40,984 nt of DNA. It comes from a virus. Numbering within the stretch: the stretch's first letter is position 1; each line of letters starts with the position of its first letter. The DNA lies in IMG/VR virus record IMGVR_UViG_3300008625_000022, positions 1 through 40,984 of that record. One strand, written 5' to 3'. The notes beneath the pieces were generated by a model. It did no database searches and was not told where the DNA came from. It saw only the letters and a program-made list of their open reading frames with translations. The translations under genes were made by a program, and so were the position numbers. Positions 32,036 through 39,442 of the stretch are shown in pieces.

Positions 32036-32686
32036 TTATACTCTTATGAGTAATTCCAATATACCTTTGAGAAGTTTCATTATCTCTATTCTAAGGTGGA
32101 GGATGGCTGTCTCTGTTGTATCTTCTACTGTATCTTCTATCTCATCGGTAACAGAATCAAATGGATTACCTCTTGGTTCAGGTGTTTGTGTATTAGCACC
32201 AAATATTTCATACGATGCAACTCTTATTCCATCTTTATATGCTACCATTTCAGTTCCCTCATTCTTCCAACCAGTGAATCCGTTTTCATGTGGGTCGGTT
32301 TCTATTAATACCGTTGGTGGTGTAACAGTTGCATTCTGTGGTATTGTAACAACTGGTTCTGGAACTGGACAGTTGACAACATCAAGTGTGAATATATCAT
32401 CAATGTAGAATGTTGAATCAAACTTGTATGTATTACAAGTATCAAATGTATGTGTGATTGATGGGTTATCATGGTTCAAGAAGTTATGCCCACCATACCA
32501 TGGATTAGAAACATCATGTGCTTCACCATCTCTAATAATGAATGTCACTTTGTCGCCATGTGTTGCATTAAGATATTGTGGTGTAAAACCATCCTCTATG
32601 CTTAACTCTACTGTGAATTCTTCTGCATATGCAAACCCAATTAATGGTGCTAATAGAAGAAGACCAATAATAGTTATTGTTTTCAT
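32036..32686 (-). CDS. Secreted cupredoxin-like protein lacking the copper ligands
   Basis: A 216-aa protein with an N-terminal signal peptide (TITIIGLLLLAPLIGFAYA). Residues 23-106 read as a plastocyanin/cupredoxin domain: FTPQYLNATHGDKVTFI, EAHDV (H57, first ligand), ITHTFDTCNTYKF. In cupredoxins the last loop is YKYYCTFHPWM; here it is YKFDSTFYIDD, so Cys becomes S91 and His becomes Y94 and Met is gone. C84 and C106 could form a disulfide. A Pro/Thr linker and second domain end in LHLRIEIMKLLKGILELLI, perhaps a membrane-associated helix. Thaumarchaeal hosts have many cupredoxins, so host origin is likely. Confidence 0.7.
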   Translation of the reverse strand: MKTITIIGLLLLAPLIGFAYAEEFTVELSIEDGFTPQYLNATHGDKVTFIIRDGEAHDVSNPWYGGHNFLNHDNPSITHTFDTCNTYKFDSTFYIDDIFTLDVVNCPVPEPVVTIPQNATVTPPTVLIETDPHENGFTGWKNEGTEMVAYKDGIRVASYEIFGANTQTPEPRGNPFDSVTDEIEDTVEDTTETAILHLRIEIMKLLKGILELLIRV

Positions 32687-32707
32687 ACAAGTGTGTTAAT
32701 ATCTACT

Positions 32708-32715
32708 AATATAAA
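32708..32715 (-). promoter_or_regulatory. TATA box for the cupredoxin-like gene (reverse)
   Basis: On the reverse strand tttatatt begins 29 nt before the ATG at 32686. Confidence 0.75.
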
Positions 32716-32717
32716 TG

Positions 32718-32882
32718 TTATTGGAGATTGATTTGATTCTTTTTACAGAATAAAACTATTTCCAAAGAAGATTTTTCTACCATGTCTAGAACTTTGTTAT
32801 GAAGTGCAACTAATTCCTTATACTTTTTTAGTAACTCATCGAAAGTTAACTCTGGTTTTTTATCTTGTTTCTTTTTACTCAT
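32718..32882 (-). CDS. Hypothetical coiled-coil microprotein, 54 aa
   Basis: Reads MSKKKQDKKPELTFDELLKK then YKELVALHNKVLDMVEKSSL, a basic head followed by a single amphipathic helix. Its ATG overlaps the stop of the upstream gene by 8 nt, so it is the second gene of a pair. Probably an adaptor or dimeric helix; no family. Confidence 0.55.
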   Translation of the reverse strand: MSKKKQDKKPELTFDELLKKYKELVALHNKVLDMVEKSSLEIVLFCKKNQINLQ

Positions 32883-33270
32883 CTTGTACCCTCATAAGAT
32901 GTGATAATGCAATTAATTGATCTAAAATTTTAGAACGTATCTGTCCAAACACATGTGAGTTAACATCCTGTTCAGGATAATATGATTTAGCTAGAGCATT
33001 AGCAGTTACAAAAAACATTTGGTGATGCTCACCTATCTCTTTTATACTATCGGATGCAACTATCTCTGGTATTTTTGCTACAATTGTCTCTTCACTCTTC
33101 TTTTGATATGAGTTTCTTGTATCTAATTTACCACCCTGTTCATCAAAACATTCCTTTTCACTACATATTGCTTTAGGTAATTTCTGATAAAAAATTGATT
33201 CGCCTATAGCCCAATCAGCACCACATATTTTACAATTACCTACAAACTTTGCCTTTATAGTTGTACCCAT
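32875..33270 (-). CDS. Zinc-finger protein with helical C-terminus
   Basis: A 131-aa protein beginning TTIKAKFVGNCKICGADWAI, with AICSEKECFDE next: a C-x2-C...C-x4-C zinc ribbon of the kind KA.F.G.C..CG..I..Ge found in many phage proteins. The C-terminal half is helical (NSHVFGQIRSKILDQLIALS). ATG 33270 is chosen over an upstream GTG (33288) because the TATA octamer is 29 nt from it. Confidence 0.6.
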   Translation of the reverse strand: MGTTIKAKFVGNCKICGADWAIGESIFYQKLPKAICSEKECFDEQGGKLDTRNSYQKKSEETIVAKIPEIVASDSIKEIGEHHQMFFVTANALAKSYYPEQDVNSHVFGQIRSKILDQLIALSHLMRVQDE

Positions 33271-33291
33271 ATAGATGGTTTTTAACACCTC

Positions 33292-33299
33292 AATATAAA
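33292..33299 (-). promoter_or_regulatory. TATA box for the 33270 gene (reverse)
   Basis: On the reverse strand tttatatt begins 29 nt before the ATG at 33270. It is 2 nt from the forward box at 33302, forming a compact divergent promoter. Confidence 0.75.
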
Positions 33300-33301
33300 T
33301 C

Positions 33302-33309
33302 TTTATAAG
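33302..33309 (+). promoter_or_regulatory. TATA box for the metzincin gene
   Basis: Octamer tttataag begins 28 nt before the ATG at 33330. Confidence 0.7.
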
Positions 33310-33329
33310 ATAAAAAGATAAGATTAAAC

Positions 33330-34187
33330 ATGAACATATTAAGATTAGTATCTATAGTATTGTTAGTATCTTCATTATCAACAGTATCTTTAGTAACAGC
33401 ATTTGGTCAATATCCACAAAATGGTGATAAGTATGAGACCCTTGGAGTTAGACATAATACAAATCCACATGTGTGTTTATTTGAACCTGATACAAGTAGG
33501 GTGGATTATATCTATTGGACTAATGTTCAATATCAGTCTTGGAAAGCATTATTAGATTGGCAAATAGCAATGACTGAATTTGCACCTGAAGGTGATTGGT
33601 CGATGAGAATTCATAGCACAGTTCCTTTTGAAGAACATGAGAATAAAACCCCTGATGATTATAGACATTGTACTGTTTTCTTAACATATGAATATGAGAA
33701 TACAGATAATGATAGTCAAGCACTTGGTCATGCAGGTGTTGATTTTAGAAAAAGTTCCCATAAGTTTTTTTACATAACAGTTTTCTTACATCATACACAA
33801 CATAATAATATAGTATTAAATTTAGAAGATGCAAAGAAAAACCCAGAGACAGGTCTTACTGAATTCACACTTACTCTAGCAAAGAAAGAGTTACCTCTTA
33901 ATGCAGTCTATAATATAGTCCTTCATGAGTTCGGTCATGGGTTAGGATTAAGACATTATGAAGCTGGTGAGTTTCCAGAAGCTAAAGGATTTGAACATTT
34001 ACGTTCAGCTATGACACCATCGTTAGACCCATTCAAAACGGATCAGGTCTTTGAAGTTACTATCTCTGATAAATTTATGTTATCACAAATCTATGGTATG
34101 GATGGTTTTAGTAAACCAAATCCAGTATGGTTACCTGACCACTGTCTCTTTATTAGAGGAGGTCTTGAATCAAATGGGTGTTATTAG
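33330..34187 (+). CDS. Secreted matrixin-like zinc metalloprotease (metzincin)
   Basis: A 285-aa protein with a signal peptide (RLVSIVLLVSSLSTVSLVTA). The zinc motif HEFGHGLGLRH (H199, H203, H209; catalytic E200) is the exact HExxHxxGxxH of metzincins, and SAMTP (M228) is the Met-turn. The N-terminal QYPQNGDKYETLGVRHN ... VCLFEPDTS resembles secreted proteins I know from ammonia-oxidising archaea, so the gene was probably acquired from a host. It should cleave proteins outside the cell: S-layer, other surface protein, or those of competitors. The active site is complete. Confidence 0.8.
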   Translation: MNILRLVSIVLLVSSLSTVSLVTAFGQYPQNGDKYETLGVRHNTNPHVCLFEPDTSRVDYIYWTNVQYQSWKALLDWQIAMTEFAPEGDWSMRIHSTVPFEEHENKTPDDYRHCTVFLTYEYENTDNDSQALGHAGVDFRKSSHKFFYITVFLHHTQHNNIVLNLEDAKKNPETGLTEFTLTLAKKELPLNAVYNIVLHEFGHGLGLRHYEAGEFPEAKGFEHLRSAMTPSLDPFKTDQVFEVTISDKFMLSQIYGMDGFSKPNPVWLPDHCLFIRGGLESNGCY

Positions 34188-34192
34188 AAACG

Positions 34193-34200
34193 CTTATATT
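34193..34200 (+). promoter_or_regulatory. TATA box for the 34224 gene
   Basis: Octamer cttatatt begins 31 nt before the ATG at 34224. Confidence 0.5.
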
Positions 34201-34223
34201 GTAAAGAATGTCTATATACAAAC

Positions 34224-34322
34224 ATGAAGAATTGTAAAAAATGCCAGTCAGAGGTAGATGTAGAATGGATAGAAGGAACTCGTGGGTTGGTACCAAAAGC
34301 AAAGTGTAAATGTAATGATTGA
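34224..34322 (+). CDS. Zinc-knuckle microprotein, 32 aa
   Basis: Sequence MKNCKKCQSEVDVEWIEGTR ending KAKCKCND: CxxC plus CxC spaced by 20 residues, a single small zinc ribbon. TATA-like box upstream; its stop lies inside the start of the next gene (ATGATTGA), so the two are coupled. Confidence 0.55.
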   Translation: MKNCKKCQSEVDVEWIEGTRGLVPKAKCKCND

Positions 34323-34578
34323 TTGGGAAAAACTTCCTAATGGAAAGTGGAGAAAAAAAAACGAAGGTCTTGATAAATCCATGAATAAAATGAAAAATAA
34401 AAAATTGTTTTGTGATGATTGTCAATCATTTTATTTACTAAACAATCCATGTATACATCACCTGACTGATTCACCAGAAGATAGAGCAAGATTTGAAGCT
34501 CATAAACGTGCAATGAAAAAGAAAAGAAATGCAGAACCAAAAGAAGTAAATAAACAACAACGTTTATATGATGGATGA
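34315..34578 (+). CDS. Hypothetical basic protein with CxxC...CxHH
   Basis: An 87-aa protein starting at ATG 34315, which overlaps the preceding stop. It contains IDWEKLPNGKWRKKNEG, LFCDDCQSFYLLNNPCIHHL (C-x2-C-x10-C-x-H-H) and a basic helix RFEAHKRAMKKKR. Likely zinc-bound and nucleic-acid binding; no family. Confidence 0.6.
   Translation: MIDWEKLPNGKWRKKNEGLDKSMNKMKNKKLFCDDCQSFYLLNNPCIHHLTDSPEDRARFEAHKRAMKKKRNAEPKEVNKQQRLYDG
34563..34570 (+). promoter_or_regulatory. TATA box for the phosphoesterase gene
   Basis: Octamer tttatatg begins 29 nt before the ATG at 34592, inside the last codons of the preceding gene. Confidence 0.7.
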
Positions 34579-34591
34579 CAAATGATTTGAT

Positions 34592-35437
34592 ATGACATCA
34601 AGTTTAAAGTTAAGTGGTAGACAAGGTTCCTCAAAAACAATTGTGAATATAGCAGATGTTCATGGTGGTGCTACAACAGCAGTTTGTTCACCTGATCCTG
34701 AAATAGTTGATCAGAATACCACATACAAACCAAACAAATTACAGAAAACACTTTGGTCAATATGGGAATCTATACCAGATTCATTATCAAAAAAGAAAAC
34801 AGATTTAATAGTTATAAATGGTGAGCCTGTTGATGGAGCCAATAGAAAAGGGTCTGGGCAACAGTCATGGACTACAAATTTATGGGATCAAGCAGAAGAC
34901 TTTATGAAATTAATGAAAGTTCACAGATATGATAATATTCTATTTACAAGAGGTTCAGGATATCACGTTCAGTTAGATGGAACAAATATTGAAGAAATAA
35001 TTGCAAGTAGAATGGGAGCTTTAAAATATAAAGCATATGGTGGTAATGGATATACTGATTACTATGCTTTTGTGGAAGCTTACGGTAAAATCTTTAACTT
35101 TACTCATCATGTAGGGTTCAATAAATGGGCTGCCTATAGAACCACAGCATTGGCGAGAGAGATGGCTGGTATGGTATTTGAGAATAATAAATTACACAAG
35201 TCAGATGTTATAGTAAGAAGTCACGTTCACTATTTTGTTCATGTAGAGTTTACAAATACACATGGTTGCACAACACCAGCATGGAAATTTCCTGATGCTC
35301 ATTTGTTTAGAGGTGGTGTAGCTGGAACAACTCCTGATATAGGAGCTGTGGAATTCATTATAGAACCAAACGGTGAAGTAATAATTCAAAAACATATTAC
35401 AGAATTAGAATTAAAACCATTGGTGAGACATATATAA
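34592..35437 (+). CDS. Calcineurin-like metallophosphoesterase
   Basis: A 281-aa protein with the motifs of the fold in order: D22-x-H24 (NIADVHGG), G-E78-PVD81-G (usually GDxxDG), RGSGYH (H125; usually GNHE), HH (172-173) and SHVH (211-213; usually GHxH). The overall pattern, with the segment AYRTTALAREMA, matches a phosphoesterase common in siphophages. The first-shell Asp of motif II is Glu and the Asn of motif III is replaced, so metal choice or activity may differ. Substrate unknown; DNA ends or nucleotides are possible. Confidence 0.7.
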   Translation: MTSSLKLSGRQGSSKTIVNIADVHGGATTAVCSPDPEIVDQNTTYKPNKLQKTLWSIWESIPDSLSKKKTDLIVINGEPVDGANRKGSGQQSWTTNLWDQAEDFMKLMKVHRYDNILFTRGSGYHVQLDGTNIEEIIASRMGALKYKAYGGNGYTDYYAFVEAYGKIFNFTHHVGFNKWAAYRTTALAREMAGMVFENNKLHKSDVIVRSHVHYFVHVEFTNTHGCTTPAWKFPDAHLFRGGVAGTTPDIGAVEFIIEPNGEVIIQKHITELELKPLVRHI

Positions 35438-35544
35438 TGCCAAGTTATAGGTCATATTCATTTGGGGTTGAAGGTTATAAAAAGTGGTCTAAATATAGGT
35501 TGAAGGGTTATGAAAAAGAAAATAATACTAACACTAACAGATAA
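35437..35544 (+). CDS. Hypothetical 35-aa basic microprotein
   Basis: ATG overlaps the phosphoesterase stop (TAATG) and the frame runs into the winged-helix gene. Sequence PSYRSYSFGVEGYKKWSKYR, rich in Tyr, Lys and Ser. Supported only by the overlap pattern usual here; it could be leader sequence of the next gene instead. Confidence 0.35.
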   Translation: MPSYRSYSFGVEGYKKWSKYRLKGYEKENNTNTNR

Positions 35545-35776
35545 AGACTCAGATATCTGGGAGTCTAAGACCACCAGAGAGTTAATCTTAGAACACCTAC
35601 CTGTAGGTAAACCAACAGTTTGTTCATTGGTTGCAAAATCTTTAGATAAACATCCGAGAAGAGTTAAGGATATATTAATAGAGTTGACGGAAGAAGGCAT
35701 ACTTGATATGAGAAACGGTAAGGTTGAAACAAAAAACGGTAGTACCATGGCACATATATTTACAAGGATTAAATAA
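35510..35776 (+). CDS. Winged helix-turn-helix protein
   Basis: An 88-aa protein: TTRELILEHLPVGKPTVCSL, VAKSLDKHPRRVKDILIELT (recognition helix) and EEGILDMRNGKVETKNG (wing). This is a standard wHTH transcription factor or replication-linked DNA binder. It lies between the phosphoesterase and the MCM operon. No well-placed TATA box; probably read from the phosphoesterase promoter. Confidence 0.65.
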   Translation: MKKKIILTLTDKDSDIWESKTTRELILEHLPVGKPTVCSLVAKSLDKHPRRVKDILIELTEEGILDMRNGKVETKNGSTMAHIFTRIK

Positions 35777-35804
35777 AATATATTTCCAATTATATTCAGT
35801 TATC

Positions 35805-35812
35805 TTTAAATT
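35805..35812 (+). promoter_or_regulatory. TATA-like box for the 35835 gene
   Basis: Octamer tttaaatt begins 30 nt before the ATG at 35835. Confidence 0.5.
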
Positions 35813-35834
35813 ACCCTTCCACAAAACAAACTCT

Positions 35835-35972
35835 ATGTTCATTTATCTCTGTTGGAAAAAGGAAGATGGAAAGACTTTGAAGACTTTATTACCAGTAACA
35901 AAAGCAACCAGAATGTCCGAACAACTAGAGAATAAAGGAATAGTAACTTGGTTTAAATCAGAACATAGCTGA
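35835..35972 (+). CDS. Hypothetical 45-aa protein
   Basis: Sequence MFIYLCWKKEDGKTLKTLLP ending KGIVTWFKSEHS. The frame extends upstream without a stop as far as a possible start at 35724, but the TATA-like box 30 nt before ATG 35835 and the overlap with the winged-helix gene favour this one. The pattern T..SEQLE.KGIVTWFK could be half of a small wHTH. Confidence 0.45.
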   Translation: MFIYLCWKKEDGKTLKTLLPVTKATRMSEQLENKGIVTWFKSEHS

Positions 35973-36015
35973 TAAAATATATTATATTTATATATATATA
36001 TAATTAAATAATATT
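35972..36015 (+). other. A/T-only island before the MCM operon (origin candidate)
   Basis: Forty-four consecutive bases with no G or C (ataaaatatattatatttat and on) lie in the 79-nt gap before the promoter of the MCM operon. Such islands unwind easily and are common at replication origins, and the position next to the helicase gene fits. No inverted repeats typical of ORB elements were found; it may only be promoter-flanking sequence. Confidence 0.35.
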
Positions 36016-36022
36016 AGTTAGA

Positions 36023-36030
36023 TTTATATT
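36023..36030 (+). promoter_or_regulatory. TATA box for the MCM operon
   Basis: Octamer tttatatt begins 29 nt before the ATG at 36052. Confidence 0.75.
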
Positions 36031-36051
36031 ACAAAACTACAACACACTTGT

Positions 36052-36336
36052 ATGCCAATAGTAAAATGTATATCATGTGATTTTAATGGAGAAAAAGTTC
36101 TAAAAAGATTAAAGAATGAAACAGGAAAACCATTAAGTACATCACTAATTATAGCATCAAGTTTTTTTCTAAAAAATAAAAAGAAACTGGAACCAGATAC
36201 AAATTCTCTTTTTGATACGATTGATGAGATTAGTAAAAAGATTAATAAGTTAGAAGGACAAGAACTTATCGATGCACAGAAACATTATCAACAGATTGGG
36301 AATTTATTAAACATGAGGGTGAGTAAATTCTTATGA
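36052..36336 (+). CDS. Hypothetical protein co-transcribed with MCM
   Basis: A 94-aa protein, first gene of the MCM operon, overlapping MCM by ATGA. N-terminus VKCISCDFNGEKVLKRLKNE, then a hydrophobic helix (STSLIIASSFFL) and a coiled-coil-like end (TIDEISKKINKLEGQELIDA). Possible ribbon-helix-helix or helicase accessory protein; neither can be shown. The tight coupling suggests a role with MCM. Confidence 0.55.
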   Translation: MPIVKCISCDFNGEKVLKRLKNETGKPLSTSLIIASSFFLKNKKKLEPDTNSLFDTIDEISKKINKLEGQELIDAQKHYQQIGNLLNMRVSKFL

Positions 36337-38324
36337 GTCATATGTATACACAGTCTGCTTTACGTGATAGATTATTAGAAGAATTTCGTAAACCAATGTG
36401 GACTAATATGATTGATAGTCTAAGACCTAACGGTAGTTTATCAGTTAACATAGCTAAAAAACCCTTCATTGATATTTATTGTGACTTTAAAGAAACAAGA
36501 GAATTTATTGATAATGTTAAACAATGTATTCTTATTATTTTAGAGGAGAAATATGGTGCAAAATTTGATGTAAAACACACGTTTAGAAAACTTCAGGTTA
36601 AGTTAACAGATGAACATATATTATTAATGCATGATCTAAATGCAACAGATCATGAGGGTGCCATGGTTACATTTGATTGTGAAGTAATAGCATCCGAGTC
36701 ACCAAAATCTTATATAAAAACCTGTACTTTACGTTGTCCTTTATGTGGTAATGATTTTGATTCTAAATGTGATATTGATAAGAAAATTCCTATTATGATT
36801 TGTACTAATTCATCTTGTAAGAGACATAAATTAGAAGTAGATAGGGAGACAGTTAAAACTGAAAATATCATGACGGTATTATTAGGAGAACCAATGGACA
36901 CTTCACTTCACAGTTCTCCAGTCACATTAGAAGGTGTTGTTACAGGTGATATGATTCGTGAGATATTTATAGGTCAGCGAAAAAGAATCACAGGTATTTA
37001 TCGTTCGGTCTTTGACCTTAAAGAAAACATACATAATTTAATCATAGATGTTATCGCATCTGAAGATTTAGATGAGTCAAAAGAATTAGAATTATCTGAA
37101 GATGATTTGAAAAAGTTTAAAGAGGATAGTAAAGATGCAGAACAATTCAAAAAGGATTTAGTTAGTAGTTTTGCTCCACACATATACGGTATGAATATTA
37201 TTAAAGAGTCAATCATTTTACAATTGGCAAAAGGTGGAAACAGTTTAAGAAGAGGGGATAGTCACATACTTCTTGTTGGAGATCCATCAGTTGCAAAGTC
37301 AGAGATACTTAAATTTGCAGAGAAGGTTACACCACGTTCAATGTATGTATCAGGTAAAGGTAGTTCTACTGTAGGATTAACAATAGGTATAGTCAAAGAA
37401 GATAACGGTAAATTATATGCCAAAGCTGGAGCCTGTCCACAATGTAATAAAGGATTTTGTTTTATAGATGAGGCAGGGCATATGAAAGAACAAGATCAAT
37501 CAGGACTTAACGAAGTGATGGAACAACAACAATGTAGTATAGCAAAGGCAGGGTTTAGGATAACACTTGAGGCAAAAACCACAATACTCGCAGCAGCCAA
37601 TCCAAAGTTTGGTAAGTATGATCCTGATGAATCTTTAGCAACCAACATAAATATGCCAACCCCATTACTGTCAAGATTTGATTTGATATGGTTAATCAAG
37701 GATGAGATAGAACAGTTCACTGATAATAAGAAAGCAGAACATATACTCACATCATATATTAACCCAGACAAAACCACCTCCTGTTATATGACTAAAGAAC
37801 AACTCACTGCTTACATAAATCATATTAGAAAATTAAATCCAAAGATGATTGATGTCACAAAGAATAAAATTTTACATATGTATGAAACAATGAGAGGAAT
37901 GTCAAAGAATAGTGATTCAATTGCTATAGGAACTAGACAGTTAGAGGCAATAGTTAGATTAAGCACAGCCCACGCAAAGATGTTTTTTAGAGATGAAGTA
38001 TTAATTGAAGATGTGCTAGCAGTTGAGAATATTATAAAAGAAATGTATGCTAATTTTGATATTAATTTAGATACCTCAAAGAAATTTGATCAAAGTAAAC
38101 TTACAGGTGCTACCAAGTCAGAATCTAAAGAACAGAAAGCTTATAGGGTATGGAAATCATTAGAAAATGAGAATGGACGAGTTAAAGAATCACATTTTTA
38201 CAAACTTATGGAGATGGAAGATAACATGTCTGAAGAAGATGCAAGAAAAATATTTGCTAGATGGGAACAGAATTGTATTATCAAAAAAGTCGATGGAAAT
38301 TGGTACACAAAAACTAAAGGATAG
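36333..38324 (+). CDS. mcm: MCM replicative helicase
   Basis: A 663-aa, single-subunit archaeal-type MCM that unwinds DNA at the fork. N-terminal domain with zinc motif (LRCPLCGNDF ... ICTNSSC), then the AAA+ core: Walker A GDPSVAKS (about residues 316-323), Walker B GFCFIDEAGHM (about 375-385), sensor ILAAANPKFG, arginine finger LLSRFDLIW. The C-terminus carries a winged-helix-like part (HFYKLMEMEDNMSEEDARKI). Length is normal for archaeal MCM (about 650-700 aa). No polymerase or primase is seen in the window, so the virus must use those of the host. Confidence 0.95.
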   Translation: MSHMYTQSALRDRLLEEFRKPMWTNMIDSLRPNGSLSVNIAKKPFIDIYCDFKETREFIDNVKQCILIILEEKYGAKFDVKHTFRKLQVKLTDEHILLMHDLNATDHEGAMVTFDCEVIASESPKSYIKTCTLRCPLCGNDFDSKCDIDKKIPIMICTNSSCKRHKLEVDRETVKTENIMTVLLGEPMDTSLHSSPVTLEGVVTGDMIREIFIGQRKRITGIYRSVFDLKENIHNLIIDVIASEDLDESKELELSEDDLKKFKEDSKDAEQFKKDLVSSFAPHIYGMNIIKESIILQLAKGGNSLRRGDSHILLVGDPSVAKSEILKFAEKVTPRSMYVSGKGSSTVGLTIGIVKEDNGKLYAKAGACPQCNKGFCFIDEAGHMKEQDQSGLNEVMEQQQCSIAKAGFRITLEAKTTILAAANPKFGKYDPDESLATNINMPTPLLSRFDLIWLIKDEIEQFTDNKKAEHILTSYINPDKTTSCYMTKEQLTAYINHIRKLNPKMIDVTKNKILHMYETMRGMSKNSDSIAIGTRQLEAIVRLSTAHAKMFFRDEVLIEDVLAVENIIKEMYANFDINLDTSKKFDQSKLTGATKSESKEQKAYRVWKSLENENGRVKESHFYKLMEMEDNMSEEDARKIFARWEQNCIIKKVDGNWYTKTKG

Positions 38325-38330
38325 ATTTAT

Positions 38331-39413
38331 ATGGCAGTGAAGAAAAAGAAGGATGTGTCAGAAGTAGAAGTTGATCCAGATTTTGAAGCAGCAAAAATAG
38401 GTGATGCAGATAATGATTTTTCACAAAATCCAGAGAGGCAAACAGAAGTACCTGAATTAGATTTAAGTGTTACACAATTAGAAGGTGTTGGAGCTCAGAC
38501 TGAGAAGAAATTAACTTCATTTGGTGTTAATTCTTTATATGATATATGTATAAGAGGAGCAAAAGAAGTAGAAGAAATAACAGGGGTTGCAAAATCAAAA
38601 GCAATACAATGGGTGTTTGAATCTCAAAAAATACTTGAAAATAATAATTTAATTAGAAGGTCTGATATGACAACCATAGAACTGTTAAAGTATCAAGAAA
38701 ACCTACCTAAACTAGGAACAAAAACATCTGTAGAGGTAGATAATCTATTTGGTGGTGGTCTTATACCTGAATGTACCTATGAAGTATATGGTGCTTTCGG
38801 TTCAGGAAAAACACAGTTCTGTAACTCACTAACAGTTGAAGCTATTCATGATGAACAAAATGTAATATGGATTGACTGTGAAGATACTTTTAGACCAAGA
38901 AGAGTAATAGAAATACTTATGGCTAGAGGTTACATTGAAGATAAGTCTGAGGCAACTAAGTTCCTTGAGAGAATTTCATATATTTATACACCAAACACAG
39001 AACAACTAATGGGTACTATTAATGCTCTATCAGACAGTATACAGAAGGTAAAACCTAGAATTATAATATTAGATGGTGCTATAGGTCAATTCAGAGAGGA
39101 GTATTTAGGCAGGGGTACCTTATCAGAAAGACAAAATCAAATTGCACGATTAATGACACACCTGAAAAACATATCATTTTACTTTAATTGCACAGTATTA
39201 TTTACCAACCAAGTACAAAGTGACCCTGCTATCATGTTTGGTGATCCTATAAAACCTATAGGTGGTAATGTAGTAGGACATGCATCAACATATAGAGTAT
39301 ACTTTAAGAAATCAGGTAAAAAAAGGATAGCTAGAATGGTAGATTCACCTGAACACGCACAGATTGATGCTGAGTTTGCTTTAACAGCAAAAGGTATTGA
39401 AGACATAGAATAG
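38331..39413 (+). CDS. radA: RadA recombinase
   Basis: A 360-aa archaeal RecA/Rad51 homologue. Residues about 45-105 form the helix-hairpin-helix N-domain (VTQLEGVGAQTEKKL; VEEITGVAKSKAIQW). Core: Walker A GAFGSGKT (about 153-160), Walker B IIILDGAIGQF (about 243-253), and an L2-like region near FTNQVQSDPAIMFGDPIKP followed by GGNVVGHASTYRVYF. It drives strand exchange for repair and probably for recombination-dependent replication. It starts 6 nt after MCM, in the same operon. Confidence 0.93.
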   Translation: MAVKKKKDVSEVEVDPDFEAAKIGDADNDFSQNPERQTEVPELDLSVTQLEGVGAQTEKKLTSFGVNSLYDICIRGAKEVEEITGVAKSKAIQWVFESQKILENNNLIRRSDMTTIELLKYQENLPKLGTKTSVEVDNLFGGGLIPECTYEVYGAFGSGKTQFCNSLTVEAIHDEQNVIWIDCEDTFRPRRVIEILMARGYIEDKSEATKFLERISYIYTPNTEQLMGTINALSDSIQKVKPRIIILDGAIGQFREEYLGRGTLSERQNQIARLMTHLKNISFYFNCTVLFTNQVQSDPAIMFGDPIKPIGGNVVGHASTYRVYFKKSGKKRIARMVDSPEHAQIDAEFALTAKGIEDIE

Positions 39414-39421
39414 TTTATATT
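39414..39421 (+). promoter_or_regulatory. TATA box for the 39443 unit
   Basis: Octamer tttatatt begins 29 nt before the ATG at 39443, right after the RadA stop. Confidence 0.7.
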
Positions 39422-39442
39422 AACGTTGTATTTTTAATCTTT

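Noticed and set aside
32036-32686. Functional plastocyanin-type metabolic gene
   Set aside because: Three of the four expected copper ligands are not present at the usual places (S91, Y94 and no Met).
35724-35972. Long form of the 35835 gene (82 codons)
   Set aside because: The extension overlaps the winged-helix gene out of frame, and promoter spacing supports the shorter form.
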